A stretch of DNA of 64,000 nucleotides, taken from Micrococcus sp. GTDB lineage: Bacteria > Actinomycetota > Actinomycetes > Actinomycetales > Micrococcaceae. The position numbers were made by a program, and so were the translations under genes. A model generated the notes under the pieces. It was not told where the DNA came from, made no database searches, and saw only the letters and a program-made list of their open reading frames with translations. Positions 32,811 to 40,811 of the stretch are shown in pieces (within the stretch, counting starts at the first letter, position 1; each line of letters starts with the position of its first letter). The stretch is from positions 1 to 64,000 of the forward strand of contig JASBVO010000018.1 in NCBI GenBank assembly GCA_029961105.1, in the 5' to 3' direction.

Positions 32811-34094
32811 TCAGCGCGGCGTCTCACCGCGATCCGGGGTCACTTTCGGCACCGCCGAGGCCGCCTCGTCTTCGGAGGCCTGCTCCACCGCTGACACCCC
32901 GGCGGGACCGGCCGACTCCACGGCGGCCTTCGCCTTGCCCTCGCCGGACTGCCGGGACCGCAGCCGGGCCAAGGCCGTGTGGTTCCGGGCCTCCATGCCG
33001 CGCAGGTCAGAGGCGATGAACGAGTTGATCCACCGGGACTGCGGATCGGCGTCGATCATGACCGCCTTCATCAGCAGCGTGGCCGGCAGGGCCAGGATGG
33101 CGCCGAGCGGACCGAGGATCCAGGCCCAGAACAGCAGGGACAGGAAGGAGACGGTGGGGATCACGCCCACGGCGTCGCCGGTGAACTTGGGCTGGATGAT
33201 CGACTGCAGCACGAAGTTCAGGATCGAGTAGGACACGATCACCGCGAAGAACGCGCCCCAGCCGCCCTCCACCAGGCCCAGCAGCGCCGGCGGGATCATG
33301 CCGATGATGAACCCAACGTTGGGGATGTAGTTGGTCAGGAAGCTCAGCACGCCCCAGACCCAGATCATCGGCACCCCGATGATCGCCAGGACAGCCACGT
33401 CCAGCACGGCCACGAGTAACCCGAAGACCGTGGTGACGATCCAGTACCGCCGCACCCCCTGTGCGAAGGCGGTCAGGGCCCGTCCGAGCTCGTATTTGGC
33501 GGTGTTCAGCAGGTCGATCCGCCGTTCCACGGCCACGGAGTCCATGGCCAGGAAGAACACGGCCATGATGACCGTGGCAAGAAGCCCGATGATGGCCGTG
33601 ACGTTGGACAACAGCGCGGTGATCAGGCCGGTGGCGGTGGACACCACGGTGGACATGTTCAGTCCGGCCAGTTGCTCGATGACCATGTCCGGGGTGACGC
33701 CGAAGCTGCCGATCCAGTCCACCATGCCGTCGTAGATGCTGGTGAACTGGGCGCTGTACTCCGGCAACGCCATCATCAGCTCAGAGGCCGACCAGAAGAT
33801 CAGCGCCAGGAACACGATCAGCACCACCACCACGAGCAGCACCGTCACGGAGGCCCCAAGGAAGCGGTGGACGCCCTTGTTGATCAGCCACGCCTGCAGG
33901 GGGTAGGCGATGATCACCAGGTTCAGGCCGAGGAACACCGGCCCGACGATGCTCTGCAGCCCCTGGACGAACTGCAGCGCGACGACGAGTCCGGCCAGGC
34001 ACAGCACGATGACCAGGAACCGCGGCCACGCCCTGGGAGGTTTCGCCTCGGTCCTGCCGTCATCCGCCGCGCCCGCGGCCTGCGTCTTCTCCAC
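32811..34094 (-). CDS. AI-2E family transporter (TqsA/PerM type)
   Basis: 427 residues with about eight helices in the AI-2E permease arrangement, including VFLGLNLVIIAYPL, WGVLSFLTNYIPNVGFIIGMIPP and IIQPKFTGDAVGVIPTVSFLSLLFWAWILGPLGAILALPATLL, the most conserved block. Family members export small signals or act as Na+/H+ antiporters, so the substrate is open. GTG 34094 is chosen since TAGACT (minus strand, 34102-34107) stands 7 nt upstream as a leaderless -10; a longer form from 34235 adds only Arg/Pro-rich sequence. The C-terminus carries a 60-residue Ala/Glu-rich cytoplasmic tail. Confidence 0.87.
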   Translation of the reverse strand: MEKTQAAGAADDGRTEAKPPRAWPRFLVIVLCLAGLVVALQFVQGLQSIVGPVFLGLNLVIIAYPLQAWLINKGVHRFLGASVTVLLVVVVLIVFLALIFWSASELMMALPEYSAQFTSIYDGMVDWIGSFGVTPDMVIEQLAGLNMSTVVSTATGLITALLSNVTAIIGLLATVIMAVFFLAMDSVAVERRIDLLNTAKYELGRALTAFAQGVRRYWIVTTVFGLLVAVLDVAVLAIIGVPMIWVWGVLSFLTNYIPNVGFIIGMIPPALLGLVEGGWGAFFAVIVSYSILNFVLQSIIQPKFTGDAVGVIPTVSFLSLLFWAWILGPLGAILALPATLLMKAVMIDADPQSRWINSFIASDLRGMEARNHTALARLRSRQSGEGKAKAAVESAGPAGVSAVEQASEDEAASAVPKVTPDRGETPR

Positions 34095-34350
34095 GTCCTG
34101 CAGTCTACGGCGGGGCCGCGGCCCCGCCTCCGTCCGAGGGTGACGACCGGGAGGCGACGCCGGACCGGCTGCCGGGCGACGCCTCGAACGACGGCCCGGG
34201 GGACTGAAGACGACCCTGCGGATCGAATCAGACAATGTGGCGACCGAATCGGAAGACCCAGCGACTAAGTTACCGGCTGGTATTGCATTCGGCGGCCGGT
34301 GTTGACACCCTCAAGGGGATACCCGGCAGTAGCCCTGAGAGGACCGCACC

Positions 34351-35496
34351 ATGCGCCGTCGCATCTTCGAGACCGAGCACGATGACTTCCGCGATTCCGT
34401 CGCGGAGTTCGTCAAGCGCCACGTCACTCCGTACGTCGAGCAATGGGCCCAGGACAAGGGCCTGCCCCGCGAACTGTGGCGGGCGGCCGGCGAGCAGGGC
34501 CTGCTGGGTCTCGAGGTCCCGGAGCAGTACGGTGGTGGCTATCCGCAGGACTACCGCTTCAACGCGGTGCTCTTCGAGGAACTCGCCAAGGTCAACTTCG
34601 CCCTGCCGTCCTGCATCGGCATCCACGCGGACATCGTCCCGCCCTACATCGTGAAGCTGGGCACCCCGGAGCAGCACGAGCGCTGGCTGCCCGGCATCGC
34701 CGACGGCTCCACCATCGCCGCCATCGCCATGACCGAGCCCTCCGGTGGCTCGGACCTGGCCAACCTGCGCACCAGCGCGGTCAGGGATGGGGACGACTGG
34801 ATCATCAATGGTTCCAAGACGTTCATCACCAACGGCTACTCGGCGGACCTGGTGGTGGTCGCCGCACGGACCAGTCCGGAGAAGAAGGCCAGGGGCATCA
34901 CCCTGTTCGGCGTGGAGGCCACCATGGAGGGCTTCCACCGCGGCCGCAAGCTGGACAAGGTGGGCCAGCCGGAATCGGACACCGCGGAGCTGTTCTTCGA
35001 CAACCTCCGCGTCCCGTCCGAGAACATCATCGGCGAGGTGGACACCGGGTTCATCCAGATGATGGTGAACCTGCCCCAGGAGCGCCTCGGCGCCGCGGTC
35101 TACGGCCTGGCCCACGCCCGGGAGATCCTGGACGAGACCATCGAGTACACCAAGGAGCGCCAGGCCTTTGGCCAGCCCATCGGCGCCTTCCAGCACAACA
35201 AGTTCCGGCTCGCCGAACTGGTGACGAAGGCCCAGGTGACCCAGGCCTTCGTGGACGAGGCCGTCCTGGCCCACTCCGCCGGTGAACTGACCGCCGTCGA
35301 CGCGGCCAAGGCCAAGTACTGGGCCTCGGACGTGCAGAACGAGATCCTGGACGACTGCGTCCAGCTGTACGGCGGCTATGGCTACATGAACGAGTACCGG
35401 GTGGCCCGCGCCTGGAAGGACGCCCGCGTCAACCGCATCTGGGCCGGCTCGAACGAGATCATGAAGGAACTCATCGGCCGCGACCTCGGGCTCTGA
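34351..35496 (+). CDS. acyl-CoA dehydrogenase
   Basis: 381 residues, full length. FAD-dependent first step of fatty-acid or branched-chain acyl-CoA oxidation. Motifs: IAAIAMTEPSGGSDLANL (signature 1), QERQAFGQPIGAFQHNKFRLAEL-type KERQAFGQPIGAFQ (signature 2) and CVQLYGGYGYMNEYRVAR. The catalytic Glu lies in LPQERL, as in long-chain and isovaleryl types. The medium-chain position near the C-terminus is Ala in IWAGSNEI. GAGAGGA precedes ATG 34351. Transcribed alone, followed by a strong hairpin. Chain-length preference cannot be set from sequence. Confidence 0.93.
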   Translation: MRRRIFETEHDDFRDSVAEFVKRHVTPYVEQWAQDKGLPRELWRAAGEQGLLGLEVPEQYGGGYPQDYRFNAVLFEELAKVNFALPSCIGIHADIVPPYIVKLGTPEQHERWLPGIADGSTIAAIAMTEPSGGSDLANLRTSAVRDGDDWIINGSKTFITNGYSADLVVVAARTSPEKKARGITLFGVEATMEGFHRGRKLDKVGQPESDTAELFFDNLRVPSENIIGEVDTGFIQMMVNLPQERLGAAVYGLAHAREILDETIEYTKERQAFGQPIGAFQHNKFRLAELVTKAQVTQAFVDEAVLAHSAGELTAVDAAKAKYWASDVQNEILDDCVQLYGGYGYMNEYRVARAWKDARVNRIWAGSNEIMKELIGRDLGL

Positions 35497-35547
35497 GAAC
35501 GCTGGCGCACCTTCCTGCCGCCGTCGGGATCGCGTTCCCCTGCCGCC

Positions 35548-35609
35548 GTCATGATCGAGAGGACTGGTCATCCCGGGTACCGGGGGTGACCAGTCCTCTC
35601 GGCCATGAC
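35548..35609. terminator. convergent terminator hairpin, copy B of a repeated element
   Basis: CGAGAGGACTGGTCA (35556-35570) pairs perfectly with TGACCAGTCCTCTCG (35587-35601). The stem is extended by GTCATG/CATGAC after a 2-nt mismatch. The loop TCCCGGGTACCGGGG is almost that of the hairpin at 21998-22046. Confidence 0.75.
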
Positions 35610-35656
35610 AGAAGAGCCCAGGGCCGGTGTCGGGCCCAGTTCGCAGGGCTCAGGGC

Positions 35657-35881
35657 TCAGGAGGAGAGTTTCGTCAGCGCGCTGCCCTTGTGCGCCGCGA
35701 GGTGATGGGTCTTGTCACTCTTGATCTCGTACTGCGGCTCGTCCTTCGAAGCGCGCCTGGTCCGGCCCTTGAACTCGAAGTCGCTGGTGTGCACCTTGGT
35801 GATGGTGCCCCTGACGCGGCCGGCCTCGGAGTTCCAGCTGACGTGGTCCCCCACGGAGTAGTGGGTCGATGTTCCGGACAT
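35657..35881 (-). CDS. DUF2945 (Tudor-like hypervirulence-associated) protein
   Basis: 74 residues covering the whole DUF2945/HVA1 domain: YSVGDHVSWNSEAGRVRGTITKV, FEFKGRTRRASKDEPQYEIKSDKTHHLAAHKGSAL. These small proteins have a Tudor-like barrel and unknown function. AGGAGGAG lies right before ATG 35881. Single gene between the acyl-CoA dehydrogenase terminator and a cupin-like gene. Confidence 0.88.
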   Translation of the reverse strand: MSGTSTHYSVGDHVSWNSEAGRVRGTITKVHTSDFEFKGRTRRASKDEPQYEIKSDKTHHLAAHKGSALTKLSS

Positions 35882-36013
35882 GGCTCCTCCTGGCCTGGTG
35901 GGTTCCCGTCGAGCGGACTGACGCCCGGCCGGGCCTTCGACGCCACCCTATGCCCGCGACCGGGGTGCGGGCCCGCACCGAGGGGCCACGGCGTCCCCAC
36001 GCTGCCCGACGGC

Positions 36014-36370
36014 TCAACTCGGGCCGAGCTGCTGAGAAGCGCCGGCGCCCGGGGCGGCGTCCCGGGCGTGCCCGCCGCGCTTGAGTTCGACGAAGATCGC
36101 CCGGGAGGGCGTGTCCCCGGTGTTCTCCCCCGAATGGCGCTGTGCGGGCACCCAGTTGACCGTCCCGGCAGGGATGTCGACGTCCCGCTGGTGATCTCCG
36201 GCCACCAGCCGGCGGCGGATGTGGCTGAGGGTGTACATGACGCTGTCGGGATGATCGTGCGGTGTCGTCCGGTCCCCCGGTTCGTCGTGGTATTCCAGCA
36301 CCCGCACCTCGTCGTTCTCGAAGAGCACCGCGTAGTGCTCCGGATTCGTGACCACTGGATCGAGTTCCAC
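36014..36370 (-). CDS. cupin-fold small protein
   Basis: 118 residues with a single cupin barrel. The metal-type motif is GDRTTPHDHPDSVMYTL, with two His close together, and a second strand ends in WVPAQRHSGEN. GTG 36370 is chosen because GGGAGGA lies 10 nt upstream; a TTG at 36391 would add seven residues. Similar one-domain proteins are annotated only as cytoplasmic proteins. Enzymatic role unknown. Confidence 0.7.
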   Translation of the reverse strand: MELDPVVTNPEHYAVLFENDEVRVLEYHDEPGDRTTPHDHPDSVMYTLSHIRRRLVAGDHQRDVDIPAGTVNWVPAQRHSGENTGDTPSRAIFVELKRGGHARDAAPGAGASQQLGPS

Positions 36371-36489
36371 ACCAGCAGTGTCCTCCCGCAACGGCTCCAG
36401 TCCCAGACCTGCGGACCGCAGGAGGGCGCGGGATGCACGGGACCTTCCCCGCAGTCCCGGCGTCGAGGATCCTGAACCCGGAGGTGTGC

Positions 36490-37242
36490 ATGCCTGACTG
36501 GTTGCTGGCCGGCGGTTCCGGCCTGATCGCCGGTGCGGCGCTGCTGCTGGGCAGCGCCATCGCCTGGTTCGCCGACGTGCCGCGCCAGTTGGTCGCGGCC
36601 GTGATGGCCTTCGGCTCCGGCGTGCTGATCTCCGCCCTGACCTTCGAACTCGTCGACGAGGCCCTCTCCACCGGTGGGCTCACCGCCACGGTCATCGGCT
36701 TCGCCGTCGGCGCGGTGGTCTACGTGGGGCTGAACATCGTGTTGGCCCGCTTCGGTGCCCGGCACCGCAAGCGCTCCGGCGACCAGCAGTCCGGCCCAGA
36801 GGCGGACGGCAGCGGCGGGGCCATCGCGATCGGTGCCCTGCTGGACGGTGTCCCGGAGTCCATGGTGCTGGGCCTGAGCGTGCTCGTGGGCGGCGGGGTC
36901 AGCCTGCCGATGTTCGTCGCCGTGTTCATCTCCAATGTCCCGGAGGGGCTGTCCAGCACGGCCGGCTGGAAGCGCGCGGGGCGAGGAGTGGGCTACGTGT
37001 TCGGGATCTGGGGCGGCATCGCCGTGGCGTCGGGACTGGCGGCGCTGGCCGGCTACCTGCTGCTGGACGGCGCCGCCCCCGCCACGCTGGCCTTCGTCAA
37101 TGCCCTGGCCGCCGGGGCCATCCTGGCGATGATCACGGACACCATGATCCCGGAGGCCTTCGAGGACGCCGCCCTGTATGCGGGACTGATCGCCGCCGCC
37201 GGCTTCCTGGCCGCCTTCAGCCTGCACGCGGCGAGCGGGTGA
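36490..37242 (+). CDS. ZIP family metal transporter
   Basis: 250 residues, eight predicted helices. The paired metal-site helices are visible as GALLDGVPESMVLGLS (helix 4) and SNVPEGLSSTAGWKRAG (helix 5), with the hydrophilic loop RHRKRSGDQQSGPEADGSGG between helices 3 and 4. It likely moves Zn2+ or another divalent cation. ATG 36490 has GGAGG 6 nt upstream; an in-frame ATG at 36433 also has a site (GGAGGG) and would add 19 residues. The next gene starts within 45 bp, so they may be co-transcribed. Confidence 0.88.
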   Translation: MPDWLLAGGSGLIAGAALLLGSAIAWFADVPRQLVAAVMAFGSGVLISALTFELVDEALSTGGLTATVIGFAVGAVVYVGLNIVLARFGARHRKRSGDQQSGPEADGSGGAIAIGALLDGVPESMVLGLSVLVGGGVSLPMFVAVFISNVPEGLSSTAGWKRAGRGVGYVFGIWGGIAVASGLAALAGYLLLDGAAPATLAFVNALAAGAILAMITDTMIPEAFEDAALYAGLIAAAGFLAAFSLHAASG

Positions 37243-37282
37243 CGAGAGGATGACCAGAGCACGACGACGGCGGGAGACCGGG

Positions 37283-38035
37283 GTGGACCGGTGGCTGTTC
37301 ACCGGGCACATCGCCGGGGCCGGGACCACCGGCGGCACCCGGCTGGTGCTCGGCGCGTGGGACCACAGCCCGCACGGGCCCTTCGCGGACGTCATGGTGG
37401 CGCACCCGGACGGCCGGCGAGAGCTGCTGGCCCCGGATGACTGGGTCGCCGACTTCGTCTCGGCCACCTACGTATTCGACGACGTCCGGCGGGTCCCCGT
37501 ATCCGTCACCGTTGACGAGCCCGGGCCCGGAGACAGGGCCGGAGACAGCGCCCGGTCCTGGACCGGCGACGTGACCCAACCCAAGCCCAGTGACGTGGTC
37601 CGATCCGGGGCCGATGACGTGGTTGGTCGAGGCGGTCGCACGGCAGCCCCCGCTGCCCGGCCGGGATCCCGCTGGACGGTCCGTGCCGGGCCGCTGCACT
37701 GGGAGTTCACGGTGGGGCCGCGGTCGGCCTGGGGGCAACTGCTGCGCGCCATCCCGCCGCGACTGGGCCGCACGCTGACGGTGGCGCGGTTCAGTGACCG
37801 GGTGGCCCGCGTGGTGATGCCCGGCGTGCGGACGCTCGGCACGGCCGGGAACGACCGGCTGGAGTGGTACTCGGCCCGGGACCTGCACCGCATCACCGCC
37901 TCCACCGCCACCTGGGACGGCCGGGATCTGGGCGGCCTGGCAAACATGGACCCGCCACCGCAGTTCGGGTTCAGCTCCACCCCGAGGAGGCCCATGCTGA
38001 CCACGTTGACCAGCACGGTGCGGGTCCCACGCTGA
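37283..38035 (+). CDS. conserved hypothetical protein
   Basis: 250 residues, soluble, no signal peptide. N-terminal part DRWLFTGHIAGAGTTGGTRLVLG, then a middle loop and a C-terminal part rich in Trp/Arg (LHWEFTVGPRSAWGQLLRAIPPRLGRTL; MDPPPQFGFSSTPRRP). I recognise no named domain; similar proteins occur in other Actinobacteria as hypotheticals. GTG 37283 follows CGGGAGA. ATG 37250, which overlaps GAGAGG, would add 11 basic residues. Downstream of the ZIP gene, possibly the same transcript. Confidence 0.65.
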   Translation: MDRWLFTGHIAGAGTTGGTRLVLGAWDHSPHGPFADVMVAHPDGRRELLAPDDWVADFVSATYVFDDVRRVPVSVTVDEPGPGDRAGDSARSWTGDVTQPKPSDVVRSGADDVVGRGGRTAAPAARPGSRWTVRAGPLHWEFTVGPRSAWGQLLRAIPPRLGRTLTVARFSDRVARVVMPGVRTLGTAGNDRLEWYSARDLHRITASTATWDGRDLGGLANMDPPPQFGFSSTPRRPMLTTLTSTVRVPR

Positions 38036-38111
38036 CCGAGGACAGCCGGCGGGAAACGCGCAGGCCCGGCTGGGACTGGCGCCGCCCCGGACGCGATGCT
38101 GTGATGGACGC

Positions 38112-38708
38112 ATGATCCGGCACGAGCGCATCGAGGACTACCTGAACCGTCTGGCCTCCGGGGAGCCGACGCCCGGTGGGGGTGCGACGGGCGCGCTCAT
38201 GGCCGCCCAGGGCGCCGGCTTGGTAGCCATGGCGGCCCGGTTCAGCGAGCGGGAGGAACTGGCTGCCCGCTGTGAGCAGATCGCCGCCACCGCACTGGGA
38301 CTCTCGGACGCGGACGAGTCGGGCTTCGCCTCCGTCGCCGACGCCTTCGCGCTGCCCCAGGACACCGAGGCCGAGCGTGCCGAGCGCTCCCAGCAGATCC
38401 AGGAGAGCATCAAGCGGGCCGCGGAACCGCCCGGGGCCATCGTGACGGTGGCGGCCGGCGTCGTGCGGGTGGCAACCGAGCTGCTCCAGGACTGCAACCA
38501 GAACGTGCTCAGCGACGTGGGTGCGGCGCTCGGCGCGGAACGCGGCGCCCTCGTGGCGGCCGTGGTCACCCTCGAGACGGACCTGGCACCGCTGAAGGAC
38601 CCCGACGCCGAGAGGCGGCTGCGCAAGGACATCGACGGGGCCGCGCGGCTCATCGAGGATGTGGACGCCCTGGTCACGCGGGTGCGGAGGATGATCCGGG
38701 GCGGGTGA
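38112..38708 (+). CDS. cyclodeaminase/cyclohydrolase family protein (FTCD-C like)
   Basis: 198 residues matching the formimidoyltetrahydrofolate cyclodeaminase domain. N-terminal YLNRLASGEPTPGGGATGALMAAQGAGLVAM carries the PTPGGG folate-site signature, and the rest is helical. Such proteins convert formimino- or methenyl-THF derivatives. It starts with TGTGAT 6 nt before ATG 38112 and no ribosome site, possibly leaderless. A one-carbon link to the histidine pathway 4 kb away is conceivable, but that operon uses formimidoylglutamase, which needs no THF. Confidence 0.82.
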   Translation: MIRHERIEDYLNRLASGEPTPGGGATGALMAAQGAGLVAMAARFSEREELAARCEQIAATALGLSDADESGFASVADAFALPQDTEAERAERSQQIQESIKRAAEPPGAIVTVAAGVVRVATELLQDCNQNVLSDVGAALGAERGALVAAVVTLETDLAPLKDPDAERRLRKDIDGAARLIEDVDALVTRVRRMIRGG

Positions 38709-38756
38709 CGAGTCCCCGACGGCGTCCGTCCGGGTCCGGAGGACATGGCACCCTGC

Positions 38757-38776
38757 GGACCCGCCCGGACGGGTCC
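38757..38776. terminator. hairpin between convergent genes
   Basis: GGACCCG (38757-38763) pairs with CGGGTCC (38770-38776) around CCCGGA. It lies in the 133-bp gap between the cyclodeaminase-like and beta-lactamase-like genes. Confidence 0.55.
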
Positions 38777-38841
38777 TCTCAGTCCGGACAACCGGCAGCC
38801 TGGAACCACCGGCCGCAGGACGGCAGAGCCGGACGTCGTCC

Positions 38842-39924
38842 TCAGCCCTCCGTTGCCGCCCGGGTCCGCGCGGCGGCCAGGCCGAGCGAGCCTAGGATCG
38901 CGCTGAGCTCCCGCGCGGAGACGGTCGACCCCTCGGCTCGGGTCCGCGGGTGAAAGGCGGCCACGCACGCGGTGGACCGCCCGGCCCCGACGTCGGCCGG
39001 CAGGATCAGCACGGAGGCGCACCCGGGTGCCCCGGGCGGGTCGAGGAGCTCCAGGCCGGAGACGGTCCAGTGCGGGATGGTGCGCGGCCCGAAGCCGGGC
39101 AGGGCGCCGGCCAGGCCGGCCGGTTCAAAGGCCTTGCCCATCCAGCCGAGAACGCGATCAGCGACGGCAGCACTCAGTGGTGGGTCACTGGGCGTTTCGG
39201 GACCGTGCCCGCTTCCGCGCGCTCCGTCGTGGGCGGGAGCGGACAGGCCGGCAGAGGTGACCTTCTGCGACGCCGCGACCCTGACGATCTGAACCAGCAG
39301 CGCGCCGAGGTCGGCCGGGCTCGTCGCACCGATGAGGCCCTCACCCCAGCTCTCCCCCTGCACGTCGCCCTCGCCGCCTGGGCCAGGGACGGTGGTCTCC
39401 AGCCCGGCGAAGGTCGTCGTCCGGAGCCCGAGACGGGTGGCAGTGCGGTTCGCCTCCGCCACGACGTCCTCGTCCCTCGTCGCAAGAAGCTCCAGCAGCG
39501 CCACCGTGCACGCCCCGTCACCGGTCCCGACGATCAATGCCATCGCGTCGTCGACGGTCAACTGCAGGTCTCCGGTCATGCGCCGCAGGGTCCCGGAACG
39601 GGCGGCCGCACGGTGCTCGCCGCGGACCGTCAGCGGCCTTGCCAGCAGGCCCGGATCACGGTCGGCTAGCCGGGCCACGGCCACCGCGAGGAACAGCTTG
39701 CCGGTCCCGGCCAGCGGGTGCGGTGATCCGGCGTCGTGGTGGACCCCGTCCGGGGCCGCGTCAAGCACCTCCCCGGGGTCACCGCCCGGGGCCTCGGACC
39801 CGGCGCTTCCGTACGGACCCCCGGTGAACCGGACGGCGAATCGCAGCGCGGGCGCCGACGTCGTGATGTCCTGGAGGGAGAGAACGCCGGCGGCGAGCCT
39901 GCGCGGGGAACGATGCTCAGCCAT
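38842..39924 (-). CDS. beta-lactamase-fold protein with degenerate catalytic motifs
   Basis: 360 residues resembling class A beta-lactamase/serine hydrolase proteins: an N-terminal barrel strand, then HPLAGTGKLFLAVAVARLADRDPGLLARPL in the place of the SxxK helix and TVDDAMALIVGTGDGACTVALLELL in the place of the SDN segment. The serine position reads Gly (GTGK) and SDN reads TGD, so normal acyl-enzyme chemistry is not expected. A neighbour at 40808-41803 keeps both motifs. ATG 39924 is the first Met after an Arg-rich non-conserved lead. The role may be ligand binding or regulatory. The assignment rests on weak similarity. Confidence 0.55.
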   Translation of the reverse strand: MAEHRSPRRLAAGVLSLQDITTSAPALRFAVRFTGGPYGSAGSEAPGGDPGEVLDAAPDGVHHDAGSPHPLAGTGKLFLAVAVARLADRDPGLLARPLTVRGEHRAAARSGTLRRMTGDLQLTVDDAMALIVGTGDGACTVALLELLATRDEDVVAEANRTATRLGLRTTTFAGLETTVPGPGGEGDVQGESWGEGLIGATSPADLGALLVQIVRVAASQKVTSAGLSAPAHDGARGSGHGPETPSDPPLSAAVADRVLGWMGKAFEPAGLAGALPGFGPRTIPHWTVSGLELLDPPGAPGCASVLILPADVGAGRSTACVAAFHPRTRAEGSTVSARELSAILGSLGLAAARTRAATEG

Positions 39925-39976
39925 GGGCCCCAGCCTACGAGTCCCGGACCGGGCCGGCTGTGGAATGCTGGCAGGC

Positions 39977-40402
39977 ATGAGCAGCGGCACGTCGGGTGAC
40001 CTGATGACCTGGACCGGGCAATTCGGTCCCTTCATCGTCGGCCTCGCGCTGATCGGGGTGGCGGTCTTGGCCTGGTCCGGGCGGTGGCGTGGCTGGGCTG
40101 CGTCGCCCAAGGCCCCGTTCGCCATGACCACGCGCAACGTCATCCCCTTCACGCTGGGCCTGTTCGGGGTGGCCGCCCTCTTCCTGGGCCTGTCCTGGAA
40201 TGTCGCGGCCGGCGTGGTGCCCGGTGCTTCCGCCCCCTGGGACATCGCCGCCGGGGTCTTCGCGGTCCTGGCGTGGGTTTCGACCTTGTGGTGGCCGGCG
40301 GCGTTGACCCCCAGCTGGTACCAGGACTGGGTCCACCGTGGCGGGAACGAGCAGACGGACCCTTGGCCGTCACCACGGGCTCGGAGCAAGGGACACCGGT
40401 GA
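39977..40402 (+). CDS. four-helix membrane protein, paralogue of 32259-32699
   Basis: 141 residues with four hydrophobic helices. Shared blocks with the other copy are AWSGRWRGW, LGLFGVAALF, WWPAALTPSWYQDWV and DPWP. Starts MSSGTSGDLMTWTGQFGPF. Divergent from the degenerate beta-lactamase-like gene by 52 bp, followed 28 bp later by the MmcQ-like gene. Function unknown. Confidence 0.75.
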   Translation: MSSGTSGDLMTWTGQFGPFIVGLALIGVAVLAWSGRWRGWAASPKAPFAMTTRNVIPFTLGLFGVAALFLGLSWNVAAGVVPGASAPWDIAAGVFAVLAWVSTLWWPAALTPSWYQDWVHRGGNEQTDPWPSPRARSKGHR

Positions 40403-40430
40403 CGGACACCGGCGCGCGGGGAGGCAGGCC

Positions 40431-40811
40431 GTGAACGGGGACGCGCTGCAGGATGCGGCCCGCGAGATGGCCGAGGAGTTGCCCGCGTCCACCCTGGGGT
40501 TTCCGTTCGGCCCCGAGCACGAGGTCTACAAGGTCAAGGGCAGGGTCTTCATGATGCTGACCGAGGTTCGCGGCGCGCCCGTCGTGACCCTGAAGGCCGA
40601 GCCGGAGGACTCGACGGCGCTGCGTGCCACGCACCACGAGATCACGCCCGGGTACCACATGAACAAGAAGCACTGGATCACGGTCGGTCCCGGCGTGAGC
40701 GTGGACAGGACCCTCGTCCGGGAACTGGTCACCGACTCCTACCGGCTGGTCGTGGCCGGGCTGCCGCGGGCCGAGCGGCCCGTCGACCCGGAGAGCTTCG
40801 GGGCCGCTTAG
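40431..40811 (+). CDS. MmcQ/YjbR family protein
   Basis: 126 residues. The family pattern is clear: STLGFPFGPEHEVYKVKGRVFMMLTE, then LKAEPEDSTALRATHHEITPGYHMNKKHWITV and a terminal SYRLVVAGLPRAER. These proteins have a double-wing fold and are annotated as DNA-binding without firm proof. GTG 40431 follows GGGGAGG with 6-nt spacing. It may share a transcript with the membrane protein before it. Ends 4 bp inside the serine hydrolase gene on the opposite strand. Confidence 0.88.
   Translation: MNGDALQDAAREMAEELPASTLGFPFGPEHEVYKVKGRVFMMLTEVRGAPVVTLKAEPEDSTALRATHHEITPGYHMNKKHWITVGPGVSVDRTLVRELVTDSYRLVVAGLPRAERPVDPESFGAA

Noticed and set aside
38730-38800. Third copy of the repeated hairpin near the cyclodeaminase-like gene
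   Set aside because: GAGGAC/GTCCTC ends are there but the loop core and stem do not match; only a short independent hairpin is supported.
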